This document shows, in pieces, positions 35,873 to 45,287 of a DNA stretch of 64,000 nt. Position numbers and translations under genes: made by a program. The DNA is taken from contig NZ_JAFMTW010000008.1 in assembly GCF_017329615.1 (NCBI RefSeq), positions 62,001 through 126,000 on the forward strand. The letters are read 5' to 3'. Under the pieces are notes generated by a model. It had not been told where the DNA came from. It saw only the letters and a list, made by a program, of their open reading frames with translations, and searched no databases. Numbering within the stretch: position 1 is the stretch's first letter; every line of letters begins with the position of its first letter. The stretch comes from Alicyclobacillus suci. GTDB taxonomy: Bacteria; Bacillota; Bacilli; Alicyclobacillales; Alicyclobacillaceae.

Positions 35873-35983
35873 ATAGACCACCTCTGTCCCAGTGTACGAA
35901 GTTGGTCACGGCATGGTTTGTACCTTGGCCCAAGTCTTGTGCGGTTGTCCAGACGACCTCGTTGCCGCGTTTTGTGTCATCCA

Positions 35984-36319
35984 TCAATTATTTGCACGGC
36001 TGTCCTCGATACGCGTCCACCGAAACTTATCGCGCGTCTCAAACTTCTGCATGACGTCGTTGAACGCTTGGTTGAGATCAATATCCAGACGGTTTGCTAG
36101 ACAGGTGATGACGAATAGCAAATCGCCCAATTCTAAGGCAATACTCCCGTCTGGCTCATCTTTTTTCTTAGGCTTCTCTCCGTAATGATGGTTGATTTCC
36201 CGAGCGAGTTCACCGAGTTCTTCGGTCAGTCGCACAACCAGCGTCATCGGTTGAAAATAACCTTCGACGAATTGACCGATATACGCGTCTACCCGCTCTT
36301 GCATCTCTTTCAAGTCCAC
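35984..36319 (-). CDS. ypjD: MazG-like nucleotide pyrophosphohydrolase YpjD
   Basis: All-alpha NTP pyrophosphatase of 111 residues from GTG 36319 (AAAGGAG 11 bases upstream), the same length as Bacillus YpjD. The metal-binding pattern EELGELARE and the later ELGDLLFVI are typical of MazG. It probably cleaves nucleoside triphosphates to the monophosphate and pyrophosphate. Upstream in-frame starts up to 36409 would add non-homologous residues. Position before dapB matches Bacillus. Confidence 0.9.
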   Translation of the reverse strand: MDLKEMQERVDAYIGQFVEGYFQPMTLVVRLTEELGELAREINHHYGEKPKKKDEPDGSIALELGDLLFVITCLANRLDIDLNQAFNDVMQKFETRDKFRWTRIEDSRANN

Positions 36320-36471
36320 GGTGGAAAAAACTCCTTTGTCTGCTTGTCTCCACCCCATTATAACGGAGTCTGTTTGGGATACATAAACGTTCGGCTTGGA
36401 CATAAGCATGGTAAGGACAAATGCGGACCAGCTGTCGCTTGTATATCTGGTAAAGACAAGGAGTGAAGAGA

Positions 36472-37743
36472 TTGAGCCGGGGCAAAAAGGGCCAGCTATT
36501 AAATCTAGTGCTCATTGCAGTAGCGGTAATTTTTACGATCGCGCTCGTGGTCTATCCCACCGAGGGATTTGAAGCCGGTATCGCGGGCTTAAAAGTGTTT
36601 GGGAAAATCGTCTTCCCCTCTCTGCTCCCGTTCTTCGTATTGGCTGAAATTCTCATGGGTTTAGGTGTGGTCAGGGGGCTTGGCGTGTTACTGGAACCCT
36701 TGATGCGCCCATTATTTAGCGTGCCGGGCGTCGGTGCGTTTGCTTTGTCGATGGGGTTGGCCGCAGGGTATCCAATGGACGCTGTGATTGCTTCTCGCTT
36801 CCGCGAGACAGGGCAGTGTACACGGGTTGAAGGCGAACGGCTGTTGGCTTTTACAAACACCGCTGACCCTTTGTTTATGTTGAGCGCGGTTGCCGTGGGG
36901 ATGTTCAAATCGCCGGCCGTCGGCGGTTTACTCGCGATTTCGCACTATATCTCCGCGTTTCTCGTCGGGATTTGCTTTAAATTTTGGGGCCGTAACGACA
37001 AAGATCATCTGGCGGAAGTACAGGCGCGCACAAAGGAACGCGCACAAGGTTTTATTTTCGTTCGCGCGTACAAAGAGATGCTCCGGGCCCGCGAAGAGGA
37101 TGGTCGCCCGTTCGGCAAGTTGTTAGGGAATGCCGTCACTGAATCCATGCAGACCTTAATCATGATTTGCGGGTTAATTGTGTTCTTTGCGGTATTTATT
37201 GAGATTTTGAGTAAGAGTGGCTTGATGCGCGTCATCGGTGCCCCAATTGCAGTCATTTATCACCTGTTCCACATCCACGGCGGTCTCGTAAGTCCCACGA
37301 TTGCAGGTATCTTGGAGTTAGACATCGGGAGCGCCCAGGTTGCCGGCGTGGACGGTCCACTGTTACAGAAACTTGCGCTGGTCAGCGGAATTATTGGCTG
37401 GAGTGGCCTCGCAGTCCATGCCCAGGTGGCCAGTGTCCTCACCAATACGGATATTCGCATGCTGCCCTATTTCCTTGCGCGGTTCTTACAGGCGGCGTTT
37501 GCGGCTGCGGCGACCGTTGTTCTGTATTTTCTTGGCATGGGTCAAAAAGCGACGCAAGCGATGGCACACATTCCGGCTGTCACTGGTGTGGGCCAAGCCA
37601 TGAGCAATCACTCGTTTTGGCAGGTTTCATCGTCGGCAGTCGCGTTGTGGCTCTGTATTGTCGGCGGCCTACTTGCGCTGTCACTAGGATTACTGATGGT
37701 TCGCAGAGTTCGGATTATTGCTTTTCACACCCGAATCAAATAA
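36472..37743 (+). CDS. ylbJ: sporulation integral membrane protein YlbJ
   Basis: 423-residue polytopic membrane protein with about eight hydrophobic segments, of the YlbJ/YjiH nucleoside-transporter-like GATE family. Key parts are FGKIVFPSLLPFFVLAEI, GLAAGYPMDAVIASRF and the repeated ALVSGIIGWSGLAVHAQ. I chose TTG 36472 because AAGGAG lies 8 bases before it; a GTG at 36463 overlaps that site. In Bacillus, ylbJ is a sigma-E gene needed for spore cortex formation. It is divergent from ypjD. Confidence 0.9.
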   Translation: MSRGKKGQLLNLVLIAVAVIFTIALVVYPTEGFEAGIAGLKVFGKIVFPSLLPFFVLAEILMGLGVVRGLGVLLEPLMRPLFSVPGVGAFALSMGLAAGYPMDAVIASRFRETGQCTRVEGERLLAFTNTADPLFMLSAVAVGMFKSPAVGGLLAISHYISAFLVGICFKFWGRNDKDHLAEVQARTKERAQGFIFVRAYKEMLRAREEDGRPFGKLLGNAVTESMQTLIMICGLIVFFAVFIEILSKSGLMRVIGAPIAVIYHLFHIHGGLVSPTIAGILELDIGSAQVAGVDGPLLQKLALVSGIIGWSGLAVHAQVASVLTNTDIRMLPYFLARFLQAAFAAAATVVLYFLGMGQKATQAMAHIPAVTGVGQAMSNHSFWQVSSSAVALWLCIVGGLLALSLGLLMVRRVRIIAFHTRIK

Positions 37744-37777
37744 TTCACCCTGAAGACTACAAGAACAACAAGAGACG

Positions 37778-37810
37778 AACAGCGGGAAGCGTTTTACGCT
37801 TCCCGCTGTT
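37778..37810 (+). terminator. terminator after ylbJ
   Basis: 14-bp stem AACAGCGGGAAGCG (37778-37791) / CGCTTCCCGCTGTT (37797-37810) with a 5-base loop. The following bases (ACGTGTTATC) are not strongly T-rich, so it may need help or act as an RNA-stabilising end. Confidence 0.75.
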
Positions 37811-37838
37811 ACGTGTTATCGTGGTGCCTCCATAAAAA

Positions 37839-37884
37839 AGGACTGTGTGACGATTGTACCTACGTACTAGCGCCAAACAGTCCT
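37839..37884 (-). terminator. terminator after uppP
   Basis: On the minus strand AGGACTGT (37884-37877) pairs with ACAGTCCT (37846-37839), followed by TTTTTTATGG. The loop is 30 nt. It lies just after the uppP stop at 37904. Confidence 0.7.
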
Positions 37885-37903
37885 ATCCTCTTTCTACGGT
37901 AAG

Positions 37904-38713
37904 TTATCCGATAAGCGGAGGGAAAAAGTGATGTCCGAATAGTTGATCATACAGGACAAATGCAGCGACTGCCCAAGTATAGACTGCAAAAATCCGCATT
38001 TTGCTGTTCCTAATTAACCAGCTCGTACCTTTTACTGCAAGATAGCCGGAAATCGCTGCTGCAATCGCACCGATAATCATTTGCGTCCACGGCAGTGCCA
38101 TCGTCGCTGCAGGGTCTTCCAGGATATCGTCCAATTTCACCAGTGTCCCGCCGAGAATTGCCGGGATGGACAAGACAAACGAAAACCGGGTGGCTGCCGC
38201 TCTGTCCATTCCACGCCATAAACCGGCGGCGATGGTCAACCCAGAACGCGACAGCGCGGGGAGAATCGAGATTCCTTGCAACGTACCGACCCATAGGCTG
38301 TCGGAGACAGTCATCGTCTCCTCATTTTTGTGGCCTGCGGCAACGCTATCCATCCACCACAGAACGACGCCGGTGATGACAAATTCAAAGCCAATGGTGA
38401 CACCGGAATCGAACAAGCTTTCAAACCACTCTTCGCAGATGGCTCCGACCACGGCTGTCGGCAACAATGCCACGAGAATCATCCAAGTCATGCGCGACGT
38501 TGGGTGCTTGATGAGCCACTGGACTTCGCGCCGCATGGCATAGAGGACCGCCGCGAGCGTTCCTAGGTGTAGCAGGAGAATAAACAGCGTGTCACTGTCG
38601 ACGTGAATCCCCAGCAGTTTTTCCACCAGCACCACATGGCCTGTACTACTGATGGGTAAGAATTCTGTCACGCCTTGAACAATGCCCATAATGATGGCTT
38701 GTACAACGGTCAT
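37904..38713 (-). CDS. uppP: undecaprenyl-diphosphatase
   Basis: Membrane phosphatase (UppP/BacA family) that recycles the lipid carrier for cell-wall synthesis and gives bacitracin tolerance. 269 residues from ATG 38713 with AGGAGG 6 bases upstream. Eight hydrophobic segments and the two active-site signatures are visible: VQGVTEFLPISSTGHV near the N-terminus and ALSRSGLTIAAG later. It lies divergently from the YkvI-like gene. Confidence 0.95.
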   Translation of the reverse strand: MTVVQAIIMGIVQGVTEFLPISSTGHVVLVEKLLGIHVDSDTLFILLLHLGTLAAVLYAMRREVQWLIKHPTSRMTWMILVALLPTAVVGAICEEWFESLFDSGVTIGFEFVITGVVLWWMDSVAAGHKNEETMTVSDSLWVGTLQGISILPALSRSGLTIAAGLWRGMDRAAATRFSFVLSIPAILGGTLVKLDDILEDPAATMALPWTQMIIGAIAAAISGYLAVKGTSWLIRNSKMRIFAVYTWAVAAFVLYDQLFGHHFFPPLIG

Positions 38714-38924
38714 GTACACCCCTCCTTTATGCAGTTGTCAAAGTGCAAAAACAATAGCGTTGCCCCCGTCAAGACCCATCACGAGCGACGTAACTGGACA
38801 ATCTACCTGATTTACTCTCATGTATATGGTCGTCTTGTACGAAGCATGTCCATTTGCGGCGTTCTGGCATGTTTAAAGATAGTTGTCCATATGTATAAGT
38901 GCGGGATAGGAGGGGTGTGTGGTT

Positions 38925-39974
38925 ATGGCAAAACGATGGATGGCTCTACAAGTCGCCTGCGTATATATCGGAACGGTCGTCGGAGCCGGCTTTGCGTCGG
39001 GACGGGAAATCTACGAATTTTTTGTTCGGTTTGGCCCCATTGCATATCTTGCTATCGCCTTTGTCACGTTCTTATTTGCGTGGCTCGGGTACCGCTTGAT
39101 GGCGCTAGGCGCGACACTAGGTGCGACGTCGTTTCGCGACGTCAACGCCTACCTGTTCAAACCCGGATTGCAAAAAATCATTGACGTCGCCTTCATGTTC
39201 ATGCTCTTTGGAATCACCGTCGCGATGTTGGCGGGAGTAGGCGAACTGTTTAAGGAACACTTTCATTATCCATTTACACTGGGTGTGGCAGTCGCCATCA
39301 TCATCACCTTTTTCACGATGTTTTTCGGCATGGATGGCCTGATGAAGGTCAACAGTGTGATTGTCCCCACTTTGGTCGTGTTCGTGCTCTATACCGCCAT
39401 ACATACGTGGTTGTCAACGGACAAACTTGTGACCGCATCCGCACTTGCGAGCCCAGTGCACGGTTTTGGCTTCCCGGTCTGGTTGTCGAGTTTACTTTAC
39501 GCCGCGATGAACATCGGTTTGTCAATCGGCGTTTTAGTTCCGCTGGGAAGTCAGGTCAATGACCTGAAAATCTTAAAACAAGGCGCGGCGATGGGGGCCA
39601 TTGGCCTGGGCGGAATGCTTGTCGCCGTAGCGTTTGCGCTATTTTCCTATATGCCGCAGGTGACCGCCTATGCCATCCCCATGGCTTATATTGCATCGCA
39701 CTTTTCACCGTGGTTAACTTCGATGTTCATTGCGGTGTTATTTGGCGAAATCTACTCGACGTTGATTGGAAATGTCTACGCGTTGGCGGTGACACTGACC
39801 CGTCGTCGCAAAGCGTTCCTCGTGTATAGTGCCGTGATTCTCGTCATCGCAGGCGCCCTCAGCCACGTCGGCTTTCGGGCAATCGTCGCATACGCGTATA
39901 CCGCGTTTGGCTGGGTTAGCCTATTCTTCATCTTGATTCTGGCTTTTCACAAATCCCGTTTGCCCCGCGTGTGA
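38925..39974 (+). CDS. YkvI-like membrane protein (amino-acid-permease fold)
   Basis: 349-residue polytopic membrane protein with about ten hydrophobic segments. The start VYIGTVVGAGFASGREI is typical of the YkvI family, related to branched-chain amino-acid/APC transporters. ATG 38925 follows TAGGAGGGG by 9 bases; a GTG at 38919 is too close. The substrate is unknown. It is followed 79 bases later by the YitT gene on the same strand. Confidence 0.82.
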   Translation: MAKRWMALQVACVYIGTVVGAGFASGREIYEFFVRFGPIAYLAIAFVTFLFAWLGYRLMALGATLGATSFRDVNAYLFKPGLQKIIDVAFMFMLFGITVAMLAGVGELFKEHFHYPFTLGVAVAIIITFFTMFFGMDGLMKVNSVIVPTLVVFVLYTAIHTWLSTDKLVTASALASPVHGFGFPVWLSSLLYAAMNIGLSIGVLVPLGSQVNDLKILKQGAAMGAIGLGGMLVAVAFALFSYMPQVTAYAIPMAYIASHFSPWLTSMFIAVLFGEIYSTLIGNVYALAVTLTRRRKAFLVYSAVILVIAGALSHVGFRAIVAYAYTAFGWVSLFFILILAFHKSRLPRV

Positions 39975-40053
39975 ACGGCCCCGTATAATAGCCACACGTA
40001 CAGGTCACATTGGTCTGTGTTGGCATTTACGGATGAAGGAGCTTAAATCAAGC

Positions 40054-40923
40054 ATGTTCAAAGACCCAATACAATGGCTCATGATTGTCGCAGGCGGACT
40101 GATTTACTCCATTGGCCTCAACGCGTTTTTGATTGCCAATCATTTAGCCGAAGGCGGATTTGTCGGAATTTCTGTGCTTTTACTTTATGTCTTTCACCTG
40201 CCAGTGGGCGTGACGTTCTTCATTCTGAATATCCCATTGCTCGTCGTGGCGTGGCGCATATTTGGCCATGAATTCGTCATCAAGACAACCGCCGGTGTCC
40301 TTTGCGTCTCAGTTTTCAGTGAAGTGACCAAATTTATTGCAGTCCCCACGCACGACCAATTGCTTGCTGCTTTATACGCCGGCGTCGTCACCGGCATTGG
40401 TCTCGGGCTCATTTTTCGAACAGGCGCAACCACCGGTGGTGCCGACATCATCGCCCGGATTTTGCGCCACTATCGTGGTATGGCGATGGGCAGAACACTG
40501 TTTGCCATTGATCTTATTGTCATTTGTGTGGTTATCATCATCATCGGAAAACAAGTCGCTATGTATTCATTGGTTGCCCTTTTCGTCTCTAGCCGGGTCA
40601 TCGATTTTATGATTGAAGGTGCCCAAAATGGGAAAGCTGTGACCATCATCTCGGACAAGCATATGGCTATCGTCGAGGAGATTCACAAACAATTAGAGCG
40701 CGGTACAACGCTGATTCAGGCGACCGGCGGCTACACAGGTACAGACCGCCAAGTCGTTTACTGTGTGGTTGGTCGCGAAGAAGTCGTGCGCGTTCAGCGA
40801 ATTGTTCACGAGATTGACCCCCTCGCGTTCATGACCATCAGCAACGTCCACGAAATCTCCGGGGAAGGATTTACATTCGGCGATGATCCGCGTCGCAAAA
40901 AAGGCTTGCTGCGCAGCCGCTGA
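40054..40923 (+). CDS. YitT-family membrane protein (DUF161/DUF2179)
   Basis: 289 residues. Five to six hydrophobic segments (residues 1-190) with signatures GLNAFLIANHLAEGGFVGIS and FRTGATTGGADIIARIL are followed by a cytosolic DUF2179 domain (about residues 195-285, GRGTTLI-like GTTLIQATGGYTG). Such C-terminal domains resemble ferredoxin-like nucleotide or ion sensors. ATG 40054 is preferred because AAGGAG lies 12 bases upstream; ATG 40033 lacks a ribosome binding site. A related gene, ypjC, sits near ypjD in Bacillus. Confidence 0.88.
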   Translation: MFKDPIQWLMIVAGGLIYSIGLNAFLIANHLAEGGFVGISVLLLYVFHLPVGVTFFILNIPLLVVAWRIFGHEFVIKTTAGVLCVSVFSEVTKFIAVPTHDQLLAALYAGVVTGIGLGLIFRTGATTGGADIIARILRHYRGMAMGRTLFAIDLIVICVVIIIIGKQVAMYSLVALFVSSRVIDFMIEGAQNGKAVTIISDKHMAIVEEIHKQLERGTTLIQATGGYTGTDRQVVYCVVGREEVVRVQRIVHEIDPLAFMTISNVHEISGEGFTFGDDPRRKKGLLRSR

Positions 40924-41015
40924 GTGCTTTCCACTCGGACCAATGAAAAGACAGCGTTCCTCCAAGTGACAACTGCTGATTGCGAAAATCGGCTTGTTCT
41001 ACGAAAAGCGCAAAA

Positions 41016-41048
41016 AAAGACCAGAGTTCCAATTTTGCTCTGGTCTTT
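41016..41048. terminator. bidirectional terminator between the YitT gene and ypiB
   Basis: AAAGACCAGAG (41016-41026) / CTCTGGTCTTT (41038-41048), preceded by further As, giving a long T-run on the minus strand for ypiB and a short one for the convergent YitT gene. Confidence 0.85.
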
Positions 41049-41095
41049 CGATTCCCCACTATCTCTGCAACCATGCGTTCGGGGTACGCGCGGCG

Positions 41096-41665
41096 TCAGA
41101 TACCGAGTGGTGTGAGCTCACTGCGGTCAAATTCGATCAGGCGCTGACTCGCGGTAATGAAAGCTGTTCTGTCACCGGAGTCGAGGGCGTCGTCAACTTC
41201 CTTCATCAGTTGTTTGCGCATATGGGCCCGCAATGACTGGTCGATTACCCACTCCGCTTGAAGCGATAGCATTTCTTTCACCGCCGGATCCATCTCTGGT
41301 TTGACGGGTTCCTCTAAGACGGCTGCAAATTCCGGACATGTCGAACGGTCTTTAAAAAACAATCCTACGTAGATGTCTTCATCTGGATGTTGGTACAGGT
41401 CTATGAACGCCTGCTCGACATCCGTCGTGACCGGCTTGTTGCGACGGTAATACCGAAACGGCGCGACATGGACACACGTGGTCGACACGACGATGACGCG
41501 GGAAAAGTGACGAAAGTTATCGACGAAATGAACGCGTTGCAAGACGTTTTCACGTGTCATCATATAACGCAACAGCATTTCCGCCTCACGACTTTGCAAA
41601 TCGTAATTGGCCAGAAACCAGCGCAAGAAATGTTTCTTTTCAGCAACTGATACGATGGTTCCCAT
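41096..41665 (-). CDS. ypiB: YpiB family protein (UPF0302)
   Basis: 189 residues from ATG 41665, which has GGGAGGAG 9 bases upstream; an ATG at 41671 is too close to it. The sequence fits UPF0302: an N-terminal helical part (KKHFLRWFLANYDLQSREAEMLLRY, in two overlapping helices) and a C-terminal IDEALD-like part (EVDDALDSGDRTAFI). The function is unknown. Bacillus ypiB lies in the same general region, before the menaquinone genes. Confidence 0.88.
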   Translation of the reverse strand: MGTIVSVAEKKHFLRWFLANYDLQSREAEMLLRYMMTRENVLQRVHFVDNFRHFSRVIVVSTTCVHVAPFRYYRRNKPVTTDVEQAFIDLYQHPDEDIYVGLFFKDRSTCPEFAAVLEEPVKPEMDPAVKEMLSLQAEWVIDQSLRAHMRKQLMKEVDDALDSGDRTAFITASQRLIEFDRSELTPLGI

Positions 41666-41834
41666 AGCCATTCTCCTCCCTGATTCACGTTATCTCCTGA
41701 GATGTCGGCTGGACGTCGCACGGACGATAAAAGTTGAGAATTGTTTGTTTATTGTATTCTGCTTTGGCACGTACTTTTCCTGCAGACGTCTGTTTTTCTC
41801 ACTTTTACAGATTCGCCGTTGCGCGTTGCATCTG

Positions 41835-43211
41835 TCAGGAACTGAGTGGACGTTCTGACGCGTGCATCGTTTCCCACTCGATAAGCGTCCGTTCGACGTT
41901 ACCTGGAATGGGCCCGATACTCGCTTTGGCCAAGGTGGCTCGCCAACGAGCAAAATCGTATCCGGCTGCCAGTCCCCGTTGAACACTTTGTTCGAGAATC
42001 CGGTAAATTCGAATCGAACCTGCACTCAACAGATCTGCAAATTGCGACAGAGCCGATTCAACTTGGCTGTCGTGAACGGTCACCATGACTTCAAAATTGG
42101 GCTGAACGATAATTGACGCTTGACTTTGTGATGTCTCATCTACGAGTTGAAGTTCGTCCTGTGTTAGTAATTCTTGACCGAGATTCGTCATTTGAAACCA
42201 TTGTTCGTCAGATTCTTGATCAAAACCTAGGCGAATGACGCCAAGGTGCGTCAACATTTTCAGAATTCGCTGGTTCCAAACAGCCTCTCTGCTATCGTAG
42301 TAGAACTGCGACACCATGGAGCCGCAAGCAGCCAGGACTGAATTCGATTCCACCCACTCCTGTGCCAAGGTCCGAATCACTTCCACAATCTCGCGCAACC
42401 GCGGAATCGGCCGTCTGTACAATCGAATGTAAAATTGGAGGATGCGCTGCATCTGTTGCGCGCGCGATAACGCAGTCCACTCTCGAATGGCGTCAGACAC
42501 GACCAGGGTCTGTTCGTCGGTCTCAATCACAAAATTTTGGTCGTACGCAAAATCATACAGCAAGGCCAACCTGTCTGGGTAGTCGTGTGTACGCCGTCCA
42601 TAACCAAACCGCCATTCTGGAATGGTGAGATCTTCAGGAACCGAAAACAGTTCCATCAGGCGTTGGACGTGACGTTTGTACATGGCGCCGCCTGTGGTGA
42701 GTTGAATTTCGTGGTTGGAGACGTAGTCGATGAACGTTTGGAAATCCTGAACGAGACAGGTCGCCTCATCCTGCTGAATGAGAGGCGGCGTCGTGCGCAC
42801 GACCACTCGCCCTTTCATCTGGTCGAACAAGTATTTGCGAATGGTCTCGTGGACTTCCATTGGAATGATGTAAGTTGGCCGCAGCGACTGTGTGCGACGC
42901 GCGAACAACCACCCCTGTGAAAGGGCGCGATGGAGGGCATTTGCTTCAAACCCTGTCGCCATGAAGAGCGCATCTATCTCTTCTGCGGAGAAAACGTGTC
43001 GGTTGGACATACTGATGCGCGTCATCAGATCTCCCCACTCTTGTACCCAACGCTTCGTCAGCTCGTAAACGTGGGCGCGAATCCGCATGGCGTAGAGGAT
43101 GGATTGCATCAAATCAAGCTTCGAATACAGTGAACAGTCAATCTCCTGATACAGGGCGATACTCCTTAACGTGTCGACCGACGCGTGATTCAGGCACTCG
43201 TTTAACTTCAT
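41835..43211 (-). CDS. helicase-associated protein with Helicase_C_3 domain
   Basis: 458-residue protein that I start at ATG 43211, inside the 3' end of the helicase gene. A longer open frame to 43556 is only antisense-free readthrough of that gene. The central part is helical with several winged-helix-like segments. The C-terminal 120 residues (ASIIVQPNFEVMVTVHD onward, and AAGYDFARWRATLAKASIG) match the XPB/Ssl2-type Helicase_C_3 module. In actinobacteria and some Firmicutes such proteins are encoded beside XPB-like helicases. It has no helicase motifs, so it probably acts as an accessory or clamp subunit of the helicase. The overlap is 74 nt. Confidence 0.8.
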   Translation of the reverse strand: MKLNECLNHASVDTLRSIALYQEIDCSLYSKLDLMQSILYAMRIRAHVYELTKRWVQEWGDLMTRISMSNRHVFSAEEIDALFMATGFEANALHRALSQGWLFARRTQSLRPTYIIPMEVHETIRKYLFDQMKGRVVVRTTPPLIQQDEATCLVQDFQTFIDYVSNHEIQLTTGGAMYKRHVQRLMELFSVPEDLTIPEWRFGYGRRTHDYPDRLALLYDFAYDQNFVIETDEQTLVVSDAIREWTALSRAQQMQRILQFYIRLYRRPIPRLREIVEVIRTLAQEWVESNSVLAACGSMVSQFYYDSREAVWNQRILKMLTHLGVIRLGFDQESDEQWFQMTNLGQELLTQDELQLVDETSQSQASIIVQPNFEVMVTVHDSQVESALSQFADLLSAGSIRIYRILEQSVQRGLAAGYDFARWRATLAKASIGPIPGNVERTLIEWETMHASERPLSS

Positions 43212-44859
43212 GGACCGTCGTCCCTTCGCTGAGGATATCAGCGGCGGATACCTGTGTGTAGGCGAACCCACGCTCGACCAAATACTGTTGGCGGTGGCGT
43301 GCTCTTCTCTCCTCCAGTGTGCTGGTACTGACCAAGGAATAAAAATTCTTCCCACCTGGTTTCGGGCGTAAGACTCGACCCAGTCGTTGAGCTTCTTCCT
43401 GTCGGGATCCAAATAACCCGGAAACTTGGATAGCGACATCGGCGTTGGGAAGATCAACTGCGACGTTGGCAATGCGCGACAGCACGAGAATGCGTGTCTG
43501 CCCACGACGAAATCGGTCATACTCGTGTAATCGTCGTTCTTTCGGCGTCTCTCCATCTAGCATTGGACAACCGAGACGGTCTGAAACCTGCTGTAAAAAC
43601 TCGGTGTATTGGCCCATAATGAGAATTTGCGCGCTCGCGTGTTGCTGACACAGGGCCTCAATCACCTGCATTTTGTCTGGATTATCGGCCGCAATCCGAT
43701 ATTTTTGTCGCAATGGGGCCGCATCGTACGATTGTCGTACTTCGTCGCTCAAAGGAACCTGAACCTCTACACATTTCACGTCGGACAAAAAGCCAAGAGC
43801 GGTCAATTGGTCCTCATGCGCTTCATACACTTTTGGGCCGATGAGGGAAAACACGTCATTTGTCCGTCCATCTTCACGAATTAACGTCGCGCTGAGTCCA
43901 AGTCTACGTGCGCTCGTCAGTTCAGCGGCAAGCCGGGTCAGAGGTGCTGGCAGCAAATGAACCTCATCGTAAATCACCAGCCCCCAGTGGATAGAGGCGT
44001 ACCGATGAAAATGCGCGTAATCGCCGGACCTGCGCTTTGCCATCAAGCGTTGATAGGTTGTGATAGTGACCGGTTTGAGCGCTTGCCTTCCCTCGTCCAA
44101 CCCGACTTGCGATTCATCGAGATTGGTCCAGTTCAGAAAATGTTGGAGCCACTGGCTGGCCGAGGCTTCGTTTGGCACCAGAACCAGACCGCTACACCGG
44201 AGCTTGGCGAGGCTCGCGACGCCGACGACTGTTTTCCCGGCGCCGCACGGCAGAACGACCACGCCTGCTCCCCCTTTGTGGGCGACGAATTGCTCCACGG
44301 CCGCCGCCTGATATGGTCGAAGCTGTAAAGTGGGGGTCAATGAGACGTCTAAGGGTTGTGGCTTAACCTGCGACACCTGGTCATCTACAAGCGGATAACC
44401 AGCCTTCGCCAATGCCATCTTCAGCGCTACCCGGGTATCCGCTCGAACAATCGCCGACTGTTGTCGAGCATGAACGAGTAGACGAGCCACTTCAGGATGC
44501 TGCCTAATCTGGGACAGTACCTTGGCGCTGCCGCGTAGTTCTAGGCGTCCATTCACCTCTTGTAAAACTAAATCCCCCCACCGTTCCATCGCCTGACAAA
44601 TATGACTTTGCATACTGGTCGGCAGTGGACTCACTGCGTACTCGCGCAAAAACGTAATCACGTCTGCGGCGCTCCATCCAAGGCGGCATGCGTTCCACAA
44701 TCGTTCGTGCGTCAGTTCGTAGAGATACATCGGCGGCATGCTTTGACGGCGTTGCGCCACGAGGTCGATTTTGGCGAATGGTGAGCCGTCCTCCACATCC
44801 CCCGTCGTATTTCCCGTGACATATAGGAACTTGGCATCCTGAGGATAGATTTGCAGCAA
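43138..44859 (-). CDS. XPB-like superfamily 2 DNA helicase
   Basis: About 573 residues from TTG 44859 (AAAGGAG 5 bases upstream; GTG 44865 is too close). Counting from that GTG, residues 1-160 are an N-terminal damage-recognition-like region. The helicase core follows with Walker A LPCGAGKT (205-212), DEVH (300-303) and the XPB-specific RED motif (330-332). The second RecA domain carries AQRLGRVLRPKPGG. XPB-like helicases unwind damaged DNA; in archaea and actinobacteria they work with the nuclease Bax1 or with a helicase-associated partner. Here the partner is the overlapping downstream gene; no Bax1-like nuclease is seen. Confidence 0.92.
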   Translation of the reverse strand: MLQIYPQDAKFLYVTGNTTGDVEDGSPFAKIDLVAQRRQSMPPMYLYELTHERLWNACRLGWSAADVITFLREYAVSPLPTSMQSHICQAMERWGDLVLQEVNGRLELRGSAKVLSQIRQHPEVARLLVHARQQSAIVRADTRVALKMALAKAGYPLVDDQVSQVKPQPLDVSLTPTLQLRPYQAAAVEQFVAHKGGAGVVVLPCGAGKTVVGVASLAKLRCSGLVLVPNEASASQWLQHFLNWTNLDESQVGLDEGRQALKPVTITTYQRLMAKRRSGDYAHFHRYASIHWGLVIYDEVHLLPAPLTRLAAELTSARRLGLSATLIREDGRTNDVFSLIGPKVYEAHEDQLTALGFLSDVKCVEVQVPLSDEVRQSYDAAPLRQKYRIAADNPDKMQVIEALCQQHASAQILIMGQYTEFLQQVSDRLGCPMLDGETPKERRLHEYDRFRRGQTRILVLSRIANVAVDLPNADVAIQVSGLFGSRQEEAQRLGRVLRPKPGGKNFYSLVSTSTLEERRARHRQQYLVERGFAYTQVSAADILSEGTTVHEVKRVPESRVGRHVKEYRPVSGD

Positions 44860-45072
44860 AAACACTCCTTTCCACGTTGGACCGTTTCATCCAGGACTGG
44901 TATCCTGTAGTCTTCATTGAAAAGGGACAAAATATGCAAGTTTGAGGAGACAGATTCCATATGCAGGGGATGAGCGTCAAAGCGCGCACACGTATGGCTA
45001 GCTCGTCGCTAGGAAGTAGAATCTGAAACATCCCCACCAGCGAGTGATGGGGATGTTTCAGAGCCATAAAGG

Positions 45073-45287
45073 TTATTTCCGTTTCGGGTGACGTGTTCGT
45101 TCAAGCAAGGCTTTAGACCACGGCATGAGCGACGCCATTGCATCAGCATCACTGGTCTCCGTGTTCGGCAACTGTTCTCGTACCATGTCAGTTGCCGGGT
45201 CAAGTATTCTACTTTTTGCTCCAATTGCACATTTCGTTGGTGGAGCGATTCATAAGGTTCGATGGCTTCCGCCGCTTCATTTGTCAT
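45073..45287 (-). pseudogene. IS66 tnpC with its two ends joined
   Basis: ATG 45287 opens the coiled-coil start of TnpC (HQRNVQLEQKVEYLTRQLTWY). The next bases encode, one frame over, the very end of TnpC (EQLPNTETSDADAMASLMPW to HPKRK, TAA at 45073). The whole catalytic DDE core is deleted. Confidence 0.8.

Noticed and set aside
43212-43556. Upstream extension of the Helicase_C_3 protein
   Set aside because: These 115 codons lie wholly inside the helicase gene in another frame and show no family similarity; the better start is ATG 43211.
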